Translations under genes and position numbers: made by a program
Source: an uncultured Clostridia bacterium
GTDB lineage: Bacteria > Bacillota > Clostridia > Oscillospirales > Acutalibacteraceae
Direction of reading: 5' to 3'
DNA: 64,000 nt
Assembly: GCA_947585745.1 (NCBI GenBank)
Contig: CANPXF010000001.1
Location: 186,001-250,000 of the forward strand
In this document: positions 8,344-19,841 of the stretch, piece after piece
How positions within the stretch are numbered: the first letter of the stretch is position 1
How the letters are laid out: each line of letters starts with the position of its first letter
Notes under the pieces: generated by a model
The model's input: only the letters and a program-made list of their open reading frames with translations
Told to the model about the DNA's origin: nothing
Databases searched by the model: none

Positions 8344-9236
8344 TTGAAATTAAGAATTTAAGCAAAAGCTTCGGCGACGTCAAGGCGCTTTGCAACCTCA
8401 ACCTTGATGTTGAGGACGGAGCGGTTTTCGGTCTTGTCGGCTCAAACGGCGCGGGAAAAAGCACGCTCCTGCGCGTTATAAACGGCGTGTTTAAGGCTGA
8501 CGGGGGCGAGGCTCTCATCGACGGCGAGAATACGTTTGAAAATCAGAAAATTAAGGATAAGTGCTTTTTTATTCCCGATTATCCCTATTTTTCAAACTCC
8601 TCGACAATCGCAAACACGGCGTTTCTCTACAGAAATGTTTACTCAAGCTGGGACGAGGAATATTTTAATACACTCTGCTCGACGTTTCCCGTAGATAAAA
8701 ACCGTAAAATTATAAATATGTCAAAGGGTATGCAACGCCAGTCCGCGTTGATTTTAGCGCTTTCTACACGCCCTAAATATCTTTTTCTTGATGAAATTTT
8801 TGACGGGCTCGACCCGGTAGTGCGTAAGCTCGTTAAAAAGCTCATCATAACCAACGTGACCGACAACAATATGAGCGTTGTAATCGCCTCCCACAATTTG
8901 AGGGAACTTGAGGACATATGCGATTATATCGGACTTCTGCACAAGGGCGGAATTATTCTCGAAAAAGAGCTTGACGACTTAAAGCTCGGTATTCATAAGG
9001 TTCAGATTGCGTTTAACAGCGAGGTTTCAGATGATGTATTTAATAATTTAGAAATAGTTAACAAAACGAAAAGCGGTAATTTGTACACTCTGACTATAAG
9101 AGGAGAGCAAAAGGATTTTATGGCTGAATTGGAATCTCTTAATCCCGTGCTTTTAGAGGCTTTACCGCTTACACTTGAAGAAGTATTTATCAATGAAATG
9201 GAGGGAGCAGGCTATGACATCAACAACATACTCTAA
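8340..9236 (+). CDS. ABC transporter ATP-binding protein
   Basis: ATPase subunit of an exporter of the YtrB/BcrA type, 298 residues. Walker A is G-S-N-G-A-G-K-S-T (about 38-46), Walker B is Y-L-F-L-D-E followed by the D-loop, and the H-loop is A-S-H. The ABC signature is degenerate (M-S-K-G-M-Q in place of LSGGQ), which is common in this subfamily. The C-terminal extension is the usual regulatory tail of drug/peptide exporters. It overlaps the regulator by 4 bases and the permease by 23. Confidence 0.92.
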   Translation: MIEIKNLSKSFGDVKALCNLNLDVEDGAVFGLVGSNGAGKSTLLRVINGVFKADGGEALIDGENTFENQKIKDKCFFIPDYPYFSNSSTIANTAFLYRNVYSSWDEEYFNTLCSTFPVDKNRKIINMSKGMQRQSALILALSTRPKYLFLDEIFDGLDPVVRKLVKKLIITNVTDNNMSVVIASHNLRELEDICDYIGLLHKGGIILEKELDDLKLGIHKVQIAFNSEVSDDVFNNLEIVNKTKSGNLYTLTIRGEQKDFMAELESLNPVLLEALPLTLEEVFINEMEGAGYDINNIL

Positions 9237-10953
9237 GTCAAAAATTAAACAGGGCGTTTCCGTGTTTTTGTGGACAGTGAAATCAAACATTTCGACGCTG
9301 ATAGTTTATCTTTCAATTTTAGCGTTTTTTACAATTATAAACTGTGTAATCTGCGCAGGCACAAAAACCGCGTTTAATTCCAACGTGATGCTCGCGGAAA
9401 CATTTTTAACCGCTATGGTTATCGGACTGATAGTTTCGATAAAGTCGTTTTCATATCTTCACGACAAGCGCCAGACGGATATGACGGGCGCGCTCCCCGT
9501 TTCGAGGAGAACGCTGTTTTTCTCAAGGCTTATAAGCTCGGCTGTTATTTCGGGCGTTCCTATGCTCATCATTTACCTTGTAATCAATAATTTTTTCCCG
9601 AATAACGAAAGCTCGTTTTTGCCTGATAACAACCTTTTTGTCACTCTGAACGTTATCATTTTTCTTTTTTCAAACATCTCTCTTTTCGGTCTGCTTTCAA
9701 TCTGTTGCGGAAAAACTTCAGATAAAATCGTATCCTTTATCGTATTAAATCTCTTAACTCCGTTCGCCGTTTATTTCCTTACGATTTTACCCGCGTCGCT
9801 CCTTATGGGCTACAGCGTTAATTTAAATCCCGATTTTCTGCTGTTTTTAAGCCCCGCGTTCGCGTTCATGGGAACAACTTCCGTCTACTGGGTGATTTTC
9901 TCCGCCGTGTGTCTTTTGCTTTCGTTTGTTCTGATAAAAAACCGCAGAGCGGAGAGCGCGGACTCAGGCTTTGCGTATAAGCTTCCGCTTATAGCGATAA
10001 AGGTTTTGGCGAGCTTTTCCGTGGGAATTGTGTCGGCGTTTATGTTTATTGTAACAATTGAGAACAATAACGATTACCTCGTTTTTTGGAGCGGAATGAT
10101 AATCGGCTCGCTTATCGCCTACATTATAATTCAGATTATTTTCGCCCACGGCTTTACGGGATTTTTAAAGGGGCTTATCCCCTACGGCGCAATGCTTATA
10201 TGCTTTGCCGTGCTTTTCTCCTCGCTCCATTTCGGCTGGTTCGGTTTTGAAACCTATGTCCCAGATGTAAACGATATAGAAAGCGTCAGCTTTACCGCCT
10301 CCAACCCGATTTATATAAACGGCATGAATATTACGGCGCACGAGGTTTATGACAAAAAGGTCATTGAGGATACCGTAAACGCGCATAAGAAAATTATTTC
10401 AATCGAAAGCTTCAAGGAAAGAAAAATGCTGGAGCGCACGAAGGTTAATTATCTTTATGAAAAAAATAATGAACCGGATATTATGGTATTGGGCGCTGAC
10501 GCTTTAAATTTTAACGTCACCTATACGCTGAAAAACGGAATTAAGGTTCAAAGAAATTACTCGAATTTTACCACATACGGCGACGCCTCGACAAATGTTC
10601 CGTTCTTACAGAGCGAGGAATATACTCTCCACACAAATCCGCTGTTTATCTGCGATGAAAAATATTTTAGCTTTGTTGAGATTGAAAAATCAGAGGACTT
10701 AGATGACGAGGATTTGGCCTCCTACGGAGGAATCCTGCGTGACTCAAAAAAGGCAAAAAAGCTTATAAATACAATTAAAGAGGATTACAAAAAATACGGG
10801 ATTTCCTCATCATCAAGCGGATATTGGCTAACCTTTATGACCTCTAACGGCGAACAAACTAAAGACGAAGAAGTAAGCTTGCACCCGCTTACATATGTAA
10901 ATGTTCCGTCAAACTACAGTAAAACGCTAAAATTAATAAAATCATTACGTTAA
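9214..10953 (+). CDS. ABC transporter permease with large C-terminal domain
   Basis: Membrane subunit partnered with the preceding ATPase. About nine hydrophobic segments cover residues 10-370, followed by a soluble domain of about 200 residues rich in charged and aromatic residues, probably extracytoplasmic. Start ATG 9214 is chosen for GAGGGAGC at 9201-9208; an upstream in-frame ATG at 9175 lies deeper in the ATPase gene without a site. The domain layout resembles YtrC/D-type permeases. Substrate unknown. Confidence 0.82.
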   Translation: MTSTTYSKSKIKQGVSVFLWTVKSNISTLIVYLSILAFFTIINCVICAGTKTAFNSNVMLAETFLTAMVIGLIVSIKSFSYLHDKRQTDMTGALPVSRRTLFFSRLISSAVISGVPMLIIYLVINNFFPNNESSFLPDNNLFVTLNVIIFLFSNISLFGLLSICCGKTSDKIVSFIVLNLLTPFAVYFLTILPASLLMGYSVNLNPDFLLFLSPAFAFMGTTSVYWVIFSAVCLLLSFVLIKNRRAESADSGFAYKLPLIAIKVLASFSVGIVSAFMFIVTIENNNDYLVFWSGMIIGSLIAYIIIQIIFAHGFTGFLKGLIPYGAMLICFAVLFSSLHFGWFGFETYVPDVNDIESVSFTASNPIYINGMNITAHEVYDKKVIEDTVNAHKKIISIESFKERKMLERTKVNYLYEKNNEPDIMVLGADALNFNVTYTLKNGIKVQRNYSNFTTYGDASTNVPFLQSEEYTLHTNPLFICDEKYFSFVEIEKSEDLDDEDLASYGGILRDSKKAKKLINTIKEDYKKYGISSSSSGYWLTFMTSNGEQTKDEEVSLHPLTYVNVPSNYSKTLKLIKSLR

Positions 10954-11050
10954 AGATATTTATAACATTTCAGTTTCGCAATAATGTGATAATCTCCTCT
11001 CTATAATCTTTCTGCTTTACGGTAAGTTTTTGATTAACTTTCCGCAAAGC

Positions 11051-11086
11051 AAAGCGTACGCAAAAAATTTGCGTACGCTTTTTCCT
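11051..11086 (+). terminator. Rho-independent terminator of the ABC operon
   Basis: A perfect 14-bp stem, AAAGCGTACGCAAA (11051-11064) with TTTGCGTACGCTTT (11068-11081), and a 3-base loop, followed by TTCCTGTTTTTTG. The A-rich 5' side could also make it work for leftward transcripts. Confidence 0.85.
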
Positions 11087-11099
11087 GTTTTTTGTATTT

Positions 11100-11496
11100 T
11101 GAAAATTAAAAAATTAAGAATTAAGAGTTAAGAATTAAGAATTAGATTTAAAGGTAAACTCTTAATTCCTATTCAAATTCGATTTAGAGGAAAAGTTTCT
11201 TAAAAGTCTACCGCAGAGCTTTTCCTCCCTATCCAAAACAAGACAGAGGCTCAAACGTCTGGGGGAGATGAATTGTCAGATAGGAGCTGAAATGTCTGAC
11301 GAGGAGATTTAAAAATTAAGAATTAGATTTAAAGGTTAACTTTTATATCCTTTTCAAATTTGATTTAGAGGAAATGTTTGATAGGGATTTTTCGCAGAAC
11401 TTTTCCTCACTATCCAAAACAAGACAGAGGCACAACTGTATGGGGGATATGAATTATCAGATAGGAGCTGAAATGTCTGATGAAGAGATATAAAAA
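11100..11496 (-). repeat. Dispersed repeat array, two reverse units with AT-rich modules
   Basis: Heptamers (TTAAGAA/GAATTAA type, 11107-11145), then an AT-rich module ending in GATTTAGAGGAAAAGTTTCT, then a core at 11213-11290; the pattern repeats with a second core at 11394-11471. Both cores are type II (GGAGCTGA end). The second unit overlaps the 3' end of maf and supplies its last codons and stop. Confidence 0.85.
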
Positions 11497-12035
11497 TAAA
11501 GGCGGTTGCAGGGAAGTCCGACCACGTTGTCAAAATCACCGTCGATTTTTTTCACGAACGCTCCCGCTTTGCCCTGTATGCCGTAGGCTCCCGCCTTGTC
11601 GCTCCACTCCCCCGTCTTGATATATTCGGCGATTTGTTTATCGCTCAAATTATGAAAGGTCACAAGAGTAGTTTCGGAGAAGGAGCGGGATTTTCCGTGC
11701 GAAAACAGGCTCACGCCCGTAATAACCTTGTGCGTTTTTCCGCTTAAAAGCTTCAGCATATTTACCGCATCCGCCTCGTTTTTCGGCTTGCCGAGAATAA
11801 TATCGTTCAAGACCACGGTCGTATCGCTCCCGATAACAAGCGTGTCGGGGTGATTTCTGCCAACGTGTTCCGCTTTCTTTTCGGCTAAATACTGAGCGAC
11901 CTTTTCAGGCGGAATGTTTTTATCAACGCTTTCGTCAATGTCGGCGGGAATTACTTCAAATTTTGGAAAAACTTTTTTTAAAAGCTCCTGCCTCCGCGGT
12001 GACGCGGAGGCAAGAATTACATTATCAATCTTCAT
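11457..12035 (-). CDS. maf: Maf-like nucleoside triphosphate pyrophosphatase
   Basis: House-cleaning pyrophosphatase (Maf/YhdE family) that hydrolyses non-canonical or methylated NTPs. The 192-residue protein opens with the active-site motif A-S-A-S-P-R-R (residues 8-14) and later has G-S-D-T-T-V-V and the K-A-G-A-Y-G-I-Q-G motif. ATG 12035 gives the family start and overlaps gyrA by 11 bases; 32 further upstream codons inside gyrA are not Maf-like. After N-V-V-G-L-P the normal end is replaced: the final residues [10 protein letters not shown] and the TGA stop are encoded by a dispersed repeat unit. The catalytic core is intact, so activity is expected. Confidence 0.9.
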   Translation of the reverse strand: MKIDNVILASASPRRQELLKKVFPKFEVIPADIDESVDKNIPPEKVAQYLAEKKAEHVGRNHPDTLVIGSDTTVVLNDIILGKPKNEADAVNMLKLLSGKTHKVITGVSLFSHGKSRSFSETTLVTFHNLSDKQIAEYIKTGEWSDKAGAYGIQGKAGAFVKKIDGDFDNVVGLPCNRLYFYISSSDISAPI

Positions 12036-14538
12036 TTTCTGAAATTTCCAAAGTTTCGTCTTCGAGCTCGCTGTTATCAACTGGCTTTTCCGTTTCCTCG
12101 TCCTCGTGAGGAAGATGAGCGAACGAAACAACGCGGTTGCCCTCGTTTATTCTCATAAGCGTAACGCCCTTGCTCGGCCGCGCGCAAATGCGGATATCCT
12201 CTGCGTTAATACGGATAACAACGCCCTCTTCGCTGATAAGAATAATATCGTCGTCGGGATTTATTACGCTGATTCCCGCAACCTTTCCGTATTTTGCCGT
12301 GTGGTAGTTTGTAAGTCCCTTACCGCCTCTCGACTGAACACGGTAATTATCGGGATTGCTGAGCCTGCCGTAGCCTGTTTCGGAAACGGTCAGCACGAGC
12401 GCGTTTTCGTCAATAACGCTCATTCCGACGATAATATCTCCCGATTTGAGTTTCATCGCCTTAACTCCGCGCGCCTGGCGTCCCATAGAACGTACGTCGG
12501 TTTCCTTAAATCGGATTGCCATACCCTCGCGCGTAGCGATAATAATTTGATTGTCGCCCTCGGTCATCTTAACGAAAGCAAGCTCATCTCCCTCGTTCAA
12601 ATCGAGAGCGATAAGACCGCCCTTTCTCGCCGTGTTGTAGGCGTTGAGCGAGATTCTCTTGATGATACCGTTTTTCGTCACCATAACGAGATATTTATCC
12701 TCTTCAAATTCCTTGACGGGAATCATCGAGGTGACCTTTTCGTCAGCCGCAATCGGGAGAATATTCGCTATATTCATACCCTTGCTTTGGCGCGTGCCCT
12801 CGGGGATAGTGTAACATTTTATGCGGTAAACTCTGCCCTTATCCGTGAAGAAAAGGATATAATCGTGAGTGTTGCATATAAACATCTCCGTCGCGACGTC
12901 CTCTTCCCTCGTGGACATTCCTTTAACGCCTCTGCCCCCTCTGTGCTGAATTGTGTATTCGTCCTCGGCGATACGCTTAACGTAGCCGAAACGCGTAACC
13001 GTGACAACGCAGTCCTCTTCGGGGATAAGGTCCTCAATATCAACCTCTCCGCTTATGTGGCAGATTTCCGTACGGCGCGGGTCGGCGTATTTATTTCTAA
13101 GCGCGACCGCTTCCTCCTTAACCTTTTCAAGCAGGAGATGACGGCTCTGTAAAAGCTCGGTATACTCTTTGATTTTCTCCTGGAGCGAGGCGATTTCGTC
13201 TTCAATTTTGGAGCGCTCCATATTTGTCAGCTGACCGAGGCGCATCTGAACAATCGCCTGCGCCTGAACGTCGTCAAGTCCGAAACGCTCGATTAATTTG
13301 GCCTTTGCGCCCGCCGTGTCCTTGCTCGCGCGGATAATTTTAATTACCTCGTCAATGTTGTCAATCGCGATTTTCAGTCCCTCTAAGATGTGCCAGCGTT
13401 CCTGTGCCTTTTTAAGGTCGAACTGCGTACGGCGCGTGATAATATCGACCTGGAAGTTTATGTAATGCTCAAGGCACTCTTTAAGCGTTAAAATTTTCGG
13501 CTCGCCGTTTACAATCGCAAGCAAAATAGCGCCAAAGGTTGTTTGGAGCTGAGTGTAGGAGAAAAGCTGATTTAATACAATCTGAGGCGAAGCGTCACGG
13601 CGCACGTCAATTTCAATGTGCATACCGTTTCTGTCGGAGTGGTCCTCGATATTCGTAATTCCCTCAAGCTTTTTGTCCTTAACAAGCTCCGCGATATGCT
13701 CGATAAGACGAGCCTTGTTAACTCCGTACGGAAGCTCGGTTACTATAATTTTAAAGCGGTTGTTCTTTGCCTCGATTATCTCGGTTTTAGCCCTGACAAT
13801 AATTTTTCCGCGTCCCGTTGAATAAGCGGCTCTTATTCCGCTTCGTCCCATTATTATTCCGCCTGTCGGAAAATCGGGACCGGGGATACACTCCATAATC
13901 TCGGAAATTTCCGCCTCGGGATTATCAATAAGCAGTTCAATCGCGTCGATAACCTCGCCCATATTGTGCGGAGGGATATTTGTCGCCATACCAACGGCAA
14001 TACCGCTCGAACCGTTTACTAAAAGATTCGGGAAACGGCTCGGCAGAACGGTCGGTTCTTCAAGCCTGTCGTCATAGTTCGGAACGAAATCAACCGTCTT
14101 TTTCTCAATATCCGTGAGCATTTCCGTTGAGATTTTGCTCATTCTCGCCTCTGTGTATCGGTAAGCGGCAGGCGGGTCGCCGTCTACGGAGCCGAAGTTT
14201 CCGTGGCCGTCAACGAGCATATATCTCATTGAAAAATCCTGCGCAAGACGTACCAAAGCGTCATAAACCGACGCGTCGCCGTGCGGGTGGTACGCTCCCA
14301 AAACCGCTCCGACCGTATCGGCGCATTTATGGTACGGCTTGTTCGGTTCAAGTCCTCTCTCGTACATTGTGTACAGAATACGCCTGTGAACAGGCTTTAA
14401 GCCGTCGCGGACGTCAGGCAGCGCTCGGCTTACAATTACCGACATCGAATAGTCAAGAAAGGACTGTTTCATTTCCTTTTCGACGTCGACGTCAATAATT
14501 TTTCCGCTAATCTCTTTTATCTCATTTTCGTTACTCAA
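12025..14538 (-). CDS. gyrA: DNA gyrase subunit A
   Basis: Breakage-reunion subunit of gyrase. From the chosen start it is 837 residues: winged-helix and tower domains with the catalytic Tyr at about 128 in Y-R-Y-T-E-A-R-M, coiled-coil, then the beta-pinwheel with the GyrA box Q-H-R-G-G-R-G and an acidic tail. TTG at 14538 is preferred because AGGTG (14549-14545) lies 6 bases upstream; a TTG at 14577 directly after the thioesterase stop has no site. The position equivalent to E. coli Ser83 is Ala (H-P-H-G-D-A-S). It overlaps maf and follows a thioesterase gene that separates it from gyrB. Confidence 0.96.
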   Translation of the reverse strand: MSNENEIKEISGKIIDVDVEKEMKQSFLDYSMSVIVSRALPDVRDGLKPVHRRILYTMYERGLEPNKPYHKCADTVGAVLGAYHPHGDASVYDALVRLAQDFSMRYMLVDGHGNFGSVDGDPPAAYRYTEARMSKISTEMLTDIEKKTVDFVPNYDDRLEEPTVLPSRFPNLLVNGSSGIAVGMATNIPPHNMGEVIDAIELLIDNPEAEISEIMECIPGPDFPTGGIIMGRSGIRAAYSTGRGKIIVRAKTEIIEAKNNRFKIIVTELPYGVNKARLIEHIAELVKDKKLEGITNIEDHSDRNGMHIEIDVRRDASPQIVLNQLFSYTQLQTTFGAILLAIVNGEPKILTLKECLEHYINFQVDIITRRTQFDLKKAQERWHILEGLKIAIDNIDEVIKIIRASKDTAGAKAKLIERFGLDDVQAQAIVQMRLGQLTNMERSKIEDEIASLQEKIKEYTELLQSRHLLLEKVKEEAVALRNKYADPRRTEICHISGEVDIEDLIPEEDCVVTVTRFGYVKRIAEDEYTIQHRGGRGVKGMSTREEDVATEMFICNTHDYILFFTDKGRVYRIKCYTIPEGTRQSKGMNIANILPIAADEKVTSMIPVKEFEEDKYLVMVTKNGIIKRISLNAYNTARKGGLIALDLNEGDELAFVKMTEGDNQIIIATREGMAIRFKETDVRSMGRQARGVKAMKLKSGDIIVGMSVIDENALVLTVSETGYGRLSNPDNYRVQSRGGKGLTNYHTAKYGKVAGISVINPDDDIILISEEGVVIRINAEDIRICARPSKGVTLMRINEGNRVVSFAHLPHEDEETEKPVDNSELEDETLEISENED

Positions 14539-14577
14539 TTTATTCACCTCATCGGTACTTTTTAATTCTTCCTTCAA

Positions 14578-15000
14578 TTATAACGTCGCTTTTATTTTTG
14601 CGTAAAGCTCGGGCATTCTCTTTTTTATATTACAGGGGCGGAAGGTTTTGCTGTCCACAAAGCCGTGTTCGGTTGTTCCGTAGCCGAGCTCCTCCTCCGT
14701 GCCGTCGTCGTTGACCTTCTTGACCGTGTAGGTAAACTGGATATGCGCGGCTCTGAGTTCAATCGCCCACGTTCTCACTAAAATTCTGTCCTCATATAAA
14801 GCGGGGGATTTAAAATGGCAGGTCAAATTCGTAAGGGGCATAAGCACGCCCGCCTTTTCCATTTCGCTGTAGCTTACGCCGAAGCTTTTGATATAATCCG
14901 TTCTTCCCACCTCATACCATACAGGATAATTCGAGTGGTGTGCGATTCCCATTTTGTCGGTTTCGGCGTAGCGAACGTTCAGATATGTTTTTGAATGCAT
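14578..15000 (-). CDS. Acyl-CoA thioesterase, YbgC/FadM hotdog family
   Basis: The 140-residue single hotdog-fold protein has the family active-site segment R-Y-A-E-T-D-K-M-G-I-A-H-H (about 9-21), with Asp as the catalytic residue, then N-Y-P-V-W-Y-E. It probably hydrolyses short or aromatic acyl-CoA thioesters; the substrate is not predictable. It sits between gyrB and gyrA in the same leftward operon, 31 bases after gyrB and 39 bases before the preferred gyrA start, an unusual placement. Confidence 0.88.
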   Translation of the reverse strand: MHSKTYLNVRYAETDKMGIAHHSNYPVWYEVGRTDYIKSFGVSYSEMEKAGVLMPLTNLTCHFKSPALYEDRILVRTWAIELRAAHIQFTYTVKKVNDDGTEEELGYGTTEHGFVDSKTFRPCNIKKRMPELYAKIKATL

Positions 15001-15031
15001 AAAAAATTCCTCTTATATTAAAATTAATCTT

Positions 15032-16975
<1,944 letters not shown>

Positions 16976-16991
16976 TCAATTACCTCCAAAA

Positions 16992-17387
16992 TTATTCCGT
17001 TCTTTTCCTTACGGAACGTTTTTGTTTTCCCGACGGCTCAATGATGATTTTCTCCGACGGGATTTCTTTTATTTCAGAATTTTTTATCTTTTTATATTTA
17101 ATAAAATACGGAGAAAAAAGAGCGAATAATAAAACCGCGGTAAAGCTTACCGCCAAAATCGGAAAGACAGATGAAATTATATCGGCGGTCAGATTTAAAA
17201 TTACCGTATTTACAATCACCGCGGAGAATGTAATTATAAAAGCTAAAATTAAATAGCCCTTTACTCTCGCGTTTTTAAATTTGTTTTCGCAGTGGTAGCA
17301 CTTTATTATTTCTTTTTTCTTGTTTTTTCTTACCTCTTTAATGCCGTAAACCGTATGACAGTAAGGGCAGACGGGAAGCTTAAACAT
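16992..17387 (-). CDS. Small zinc-ribbon membrane protein
   Basis: Unrecognised 131-residue protein. An N-terminal zinc ribbon has Cys pairs at 7/10 and 30/33 separated by a highly basic stretch. Two membrane segments follow at about 44-68 and 73-95, then a basic cytoplasmic tail rich in Lys and Arg. It lies 2 bases after a second zinc-ribbon membrane gene and 16 bases before gyrB, in one leftward transcript, so the pair may act together. Function unknown. Confidence 0.75.
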   Translation of the reverse strand: MFKLPVCPYCHTVYGIKEVRKNKKKEIIKCYHCENKFKNARVKGYLILAFIITFSAVIVNTVILNLTADIISSVFPILAVSFTAVLLFALFSPYFIKYKKIKNSEIKEIPSEKIIIEPSGKQKRSVRKRTE

Positions 17388-17389
17388 AA

Positions 17390-18082
17390 TTACAGCTTCC
17401 TGTTCGCCGTGTATTTTGAGCCGTTCGGTTTTTCAGGCGGTTTTTTCCTGTAATACGGCTTTTTTTCTTCCAAAACGGCATTTTCTTCATAATTTGAGTA
17501 TTCAACGGAATTATTAACCTTTTTAAGCGGAGCGTCGGAGGATGACGCGTGAGATTCCGTTACGTCGCTTATAATCGGAATATATTTTTTATCGGCTATC
17601 TTGGTGTGCTCGATATTGTTTGAGTTTTCCGCGTTTGCCCTAATAATTTTTGAGTTTCTCTTTTCTTTTATTTTATCGAAAATGTCCCTATTAAAAGCAT
17701 ATGAGCTGTCAAATTCAGTTTCTTCTTCGTCGGGCAAAGGCTCGTATTCGTATTCAAATTCTTCTCTCTCATATTCCTGTTCCCTGTACTTTTTAAGTGG
17801 AATATATCTTACAAACACAGGAGTTGAAAAGTAAAAAGCCAACAAAATCAGCGCCGTAATTATAACTCCAGAAAAGCTGTTGTAATTTCCCGAGCCCATC
17901 CAGATTACCATAAACATAAAAACAACTAAAACCACGGCGATAAAAGCGATAATCAAACGAAAATCGGTTTTTATTTTGCTCTCTTTTTTACAGCGGGGGC
18001 AGGTATGTATTCCCCTGTTTTTTTCGTGGAATGTCGTAAAATATGAAATTCTTCTTCCGCAGTACGGACAGTTTTTTCCCAT
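17390..18082 (-). CDS. Zinc-ribbon membrane protein with acidic tail
   Basis: Unrecognised protein of 230 residues. Cys pairs at 5/8 and 28/31 form a zinc ribbon; two membrane segments follow at about 41-62 and 69-90; the remaining 135 residues are soluble, first acidic (repeated E/Y/E patches), later Lys/Asn/Ser-rich and probably disordered. The chosen start puts the first Cys pair at the N-terminus; an upstream ATG at 18118 adds 12 basic residues and has no ribosome binding site. Its architecture mirrors its downstream neighbour, which suggests an old duplication. Confidence 0.72.
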   Translation of the reverse strand: MGKNCPYCGRRISYFTTFHEKNRGIHTCPRCKKESKIKTDFRLIIAFIAVVLVVFMFMVIWMGSGNYNSFSGVIITALILLAFYFSTPVFVRYIPLKKYREQEYEREEFEYEYEPLPDEEETEFDSSYAFNRDIFDKIKEKRNSKIIRANAENSNNIEHTKIADKKYIPIISDVTESHASSSDAPLKKVNNSVEYSNYEENAVLEEKKPYYRKKPPEKPNGSKYTANRKL

Positions 18083-18145
18083 TCTTCTTTTACCTTTCCG
18101 CCCACAAAAAATTTCCATATACTTTTTCTATAAACTAAAATCAAA

Positions 18146-18196
18146 ATTTTCTTTTACCTTATCGTGGGCGGATAAGGTTAAAATGAAAATTTTTCT
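18146..18196 (-). other. Large inverted repeat between remB and the zinc-ribbon genes
   Basis: ACCTTATC (18156-18163) and GATAAGGT (18171-18178) flank a 7-base loop, and the arms extend outward through TTTT/AAAA to AAAATTTTC and GAAAATTTT. On the minus strand it could act as a partial terminator after remB, but there is no clean U-run. The rest of the 166-base gap (18083-18248) is AT-rich without other signals. Confidence 0.5.
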
Positions 18197-18248
18197 TTGA
18201 AACTTTTAAATAAACTCTGTCACAGATAATGTTCAAATTCTTTATATT

Positions 18249-18503
18249 TTATTTATTACTCAAAATTCTTTTATAAAGGGTACCGCAGGAAATTTGGCTT
18301 ATATACACCCTCCTGCCCTCTTTTTCACGGCATAAAATGAAAGACTTCGGCAATTCGTAGCTCACGTTAACAACCTCTTTATTTTTTTCCGCCTGCGTAA
18401 GAAAATTTCTCGTGTGCTTTGATATTGTGCTGTTGTCAAGGTCAAAAATTCCGATTATGCTGTCGGTTTTTATAACCGTTTTTTCACCTAAATGAAGATA
18501 CAT
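18249..18503 (-). CDS. remB: RemB/YaaB extracellular-matrix regulator homologue
   Basis: DUF370 family protein of 84 residues. The N-terminal M-Y-L-H-L-G-E and the central I-I-G-I-F-D-L-D match RemB, which lies next to recF and upstream of gyrB in Bacillus. RemA/RemB paralogues are DNA-binding regulators of matrix and osmoprotection genes in Bacillus; the targets here are unknown. It starts 1 base after the recF stop, so it is co-translated with recF. Confidence 0.9.
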   Translation of the reverse strand: MYLHLGEKTVIKTDSIIGIFDLDNSTISKHTRNFLTQAEKNKEVVNVSYELPKSFILCREKEGRRVYISQISCGTLYKRILSNK

Positions 18504-18504
18504 A

Positions 18505-19602
18505 TCAGCTTATTTTTCCCTCTTTTACAAAAAATTTCTTACCTTCCATTAAAGCCTCGTCTTCTTTAAGTTCGCAGGTCGTAATAAAAACCTGATATTT
18601 TTTAATTTTATTGAGCAGAAAATCCCTGCGCTTTTTATCGAGCTCCGAAAGCACGTCGTCAAGGAGTATAACGGGATTTTCCCCCGTCAGAGAGCTTAAA
18701 ACGTTCGCCTCGGCAAGCTTCAGCGACAAAACCGCGCTCCTCTGCTGACCCTGCGACGCGAAAATTTTGGCTTTTTTTCCGTTTATGATTATATCAAAAT
18801 CATCTCTGTGCGGTCCTACGTTCGTAAAACCGCTGTTTATATCCTCTTTTTTCGAGTATTTTAATCCTCTCAAAAGCTTTTTAAAAATTTCCTCTTCCCC
18901 GTCGCCGAGCTCCGCGCCGCAGTTTGAATTATAAACTATTTCCAGCTTTTCCGTATTATCGGAAATTCCCAAATGATATTTTTCGGCGTCCGACGAAAGC
19001 CTGTTTATATATAAAAGTCTGCGGAATATTATTTCCGCGCCGAGTCTGCATAAGGTATCGTCCCAAATGCCGAGCGTTCTTTTAAGCTCCGGGTGTTTGT
19101 AAATATCCTTTAAAAGCGCGTTTCTCTCGTTTAAGGTCTGATTGTATTTTGAAATAAGAACGGCGTTTTTCAGCTTTTCTCTGCAAATCGCGCTGTCAAT
19201 AAATTTTCTGCGCGCCGACGGGCCTCTTTTAACCAAGGTTAAATCCTCGGGAGAAAACACAACCGCGTTGAATTTTTCAATCAGCGAGGCAGACGATTTC
19301 TTTTTTACGCCGTTTATGACTACTTCCTTTTTTACGCCGTTAAAAATAATCTCCGCGCTTTGCTCTCTCTCCTGCGAAAAAAATTCAGCCTTTATTTTCG
19401 AGAATTTCTCGCCGAATTTTATAAACTCGTTTTCCTTTGAGCCCTTAAAGCTGTGCCCTCCGCAAAAAAGCCAGAGCGCCTCAAGAATATTAGTTTTTCC
19501 CTGCGCGTTATCTCCGTAAATCACGTTAATATTTTCGCAGGGGGTTATTTCTCCGTCAAAGAGGTTGCGGTAATTTTTAAATTGTAGCCGTGTTACATAC
19601 AA
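18505..19602 (-). CDS. recF: DNA replication and repair protein RecF
   Basis: SMC-like ATPase that helps load RecA at gaps. 365 residues with Walker A G-D-N-A-Q-G-K-T-N (about 30-38), a signature-type Q-G-Q-Q-R segment, and Walker B V-I-L-L-D-D-V followed by L-S-E-L-D. The start codon is TTG at 19602, with AGAGG (19615-19611) 8 bases upstream. It follows the S4-domain gene and precedes remB in the standard order. Confidence 0.95.
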   Translation of the reverse strand: MYVTRLQFKNYRNLFDGEITPCENINVIYGDNAQGKTNILEALWLFCGGHSFKGSKENEFIKFGEKFSKIKAEFFSQEREQSAEIIFNGVKKEVVINGVKKKSSASLIEKFNAVVFSPEDLTLVKRGPSARRKFIDSAICREKLKNAVLISKYNQTLNERNALLKDIYKHPELKRTLGIWDDTLCRLGAEIIFRRLLYINRLSSDAEKYHLGISDNTEKLEIVYNSNCGAELGDGEEEIFKKLLRGLKYSKKEDINSGFTNVGPHRDDFDIIINGKKAKIFASQGQQRSAVLSLKLAEANVLSSLTGENPVILLDDVLSELDKKRRDFLLNKIKKYQVFITTCELKEDEALMEGKKFFVKEGKIS

Positions 19603-19622
19603 AACGCATACCTCTTTTAAAA

Positions 19623-19841
19623 TTAAACCAAAATTATTTCTATCTCTCTGCCGTCAAATTCGGCGACGTCGCCTGTTCTCAGCTTTTTTCCGCGCATTGC
19701 GCAGATTTCTCCGTTGACCTTTACCTCACCGTTTTGAACGGCGGTTTTAGCGTGTCCGCCCGTCATACAAAGTCCGCTGTATTTTAAAGCGTCCTGGAGC
19801 TTTATAAATTCTCCCCGAACCTTTATTTTTTCTCTACGCAT
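19623..19841 (-). CDS. yaaA: S4-domain RNA-binding protein YaaA/RlbA
   Basis: The 72-residue S4 domain protein has the family pattern [11 protein letters not shown] (about 13-23) and G-E-V-K-V-N-G-E. The gene is regularly found between dnaN and recF in Firmicutes and is thought to act in 50S assembly or RNA binding. ATG 19841 overlaps the dnaN stop by 8 bases; the in-frame TTG two codons upstream is less likely. Confidence 0.9.
   Translation of the reverse strand: MRREKIKVRGEFIKLQDALKYSGLCMTGGHAKTAVQNGEVKVNGEICAMRGKKLRTGDVAEFDGREIEIILV

Noticed and set aside
12106-13152. Long plus-strand ORF opposite gyrA (348 codons)
   Set aside because: Shadow of gyrA codon use; no protein motifs.
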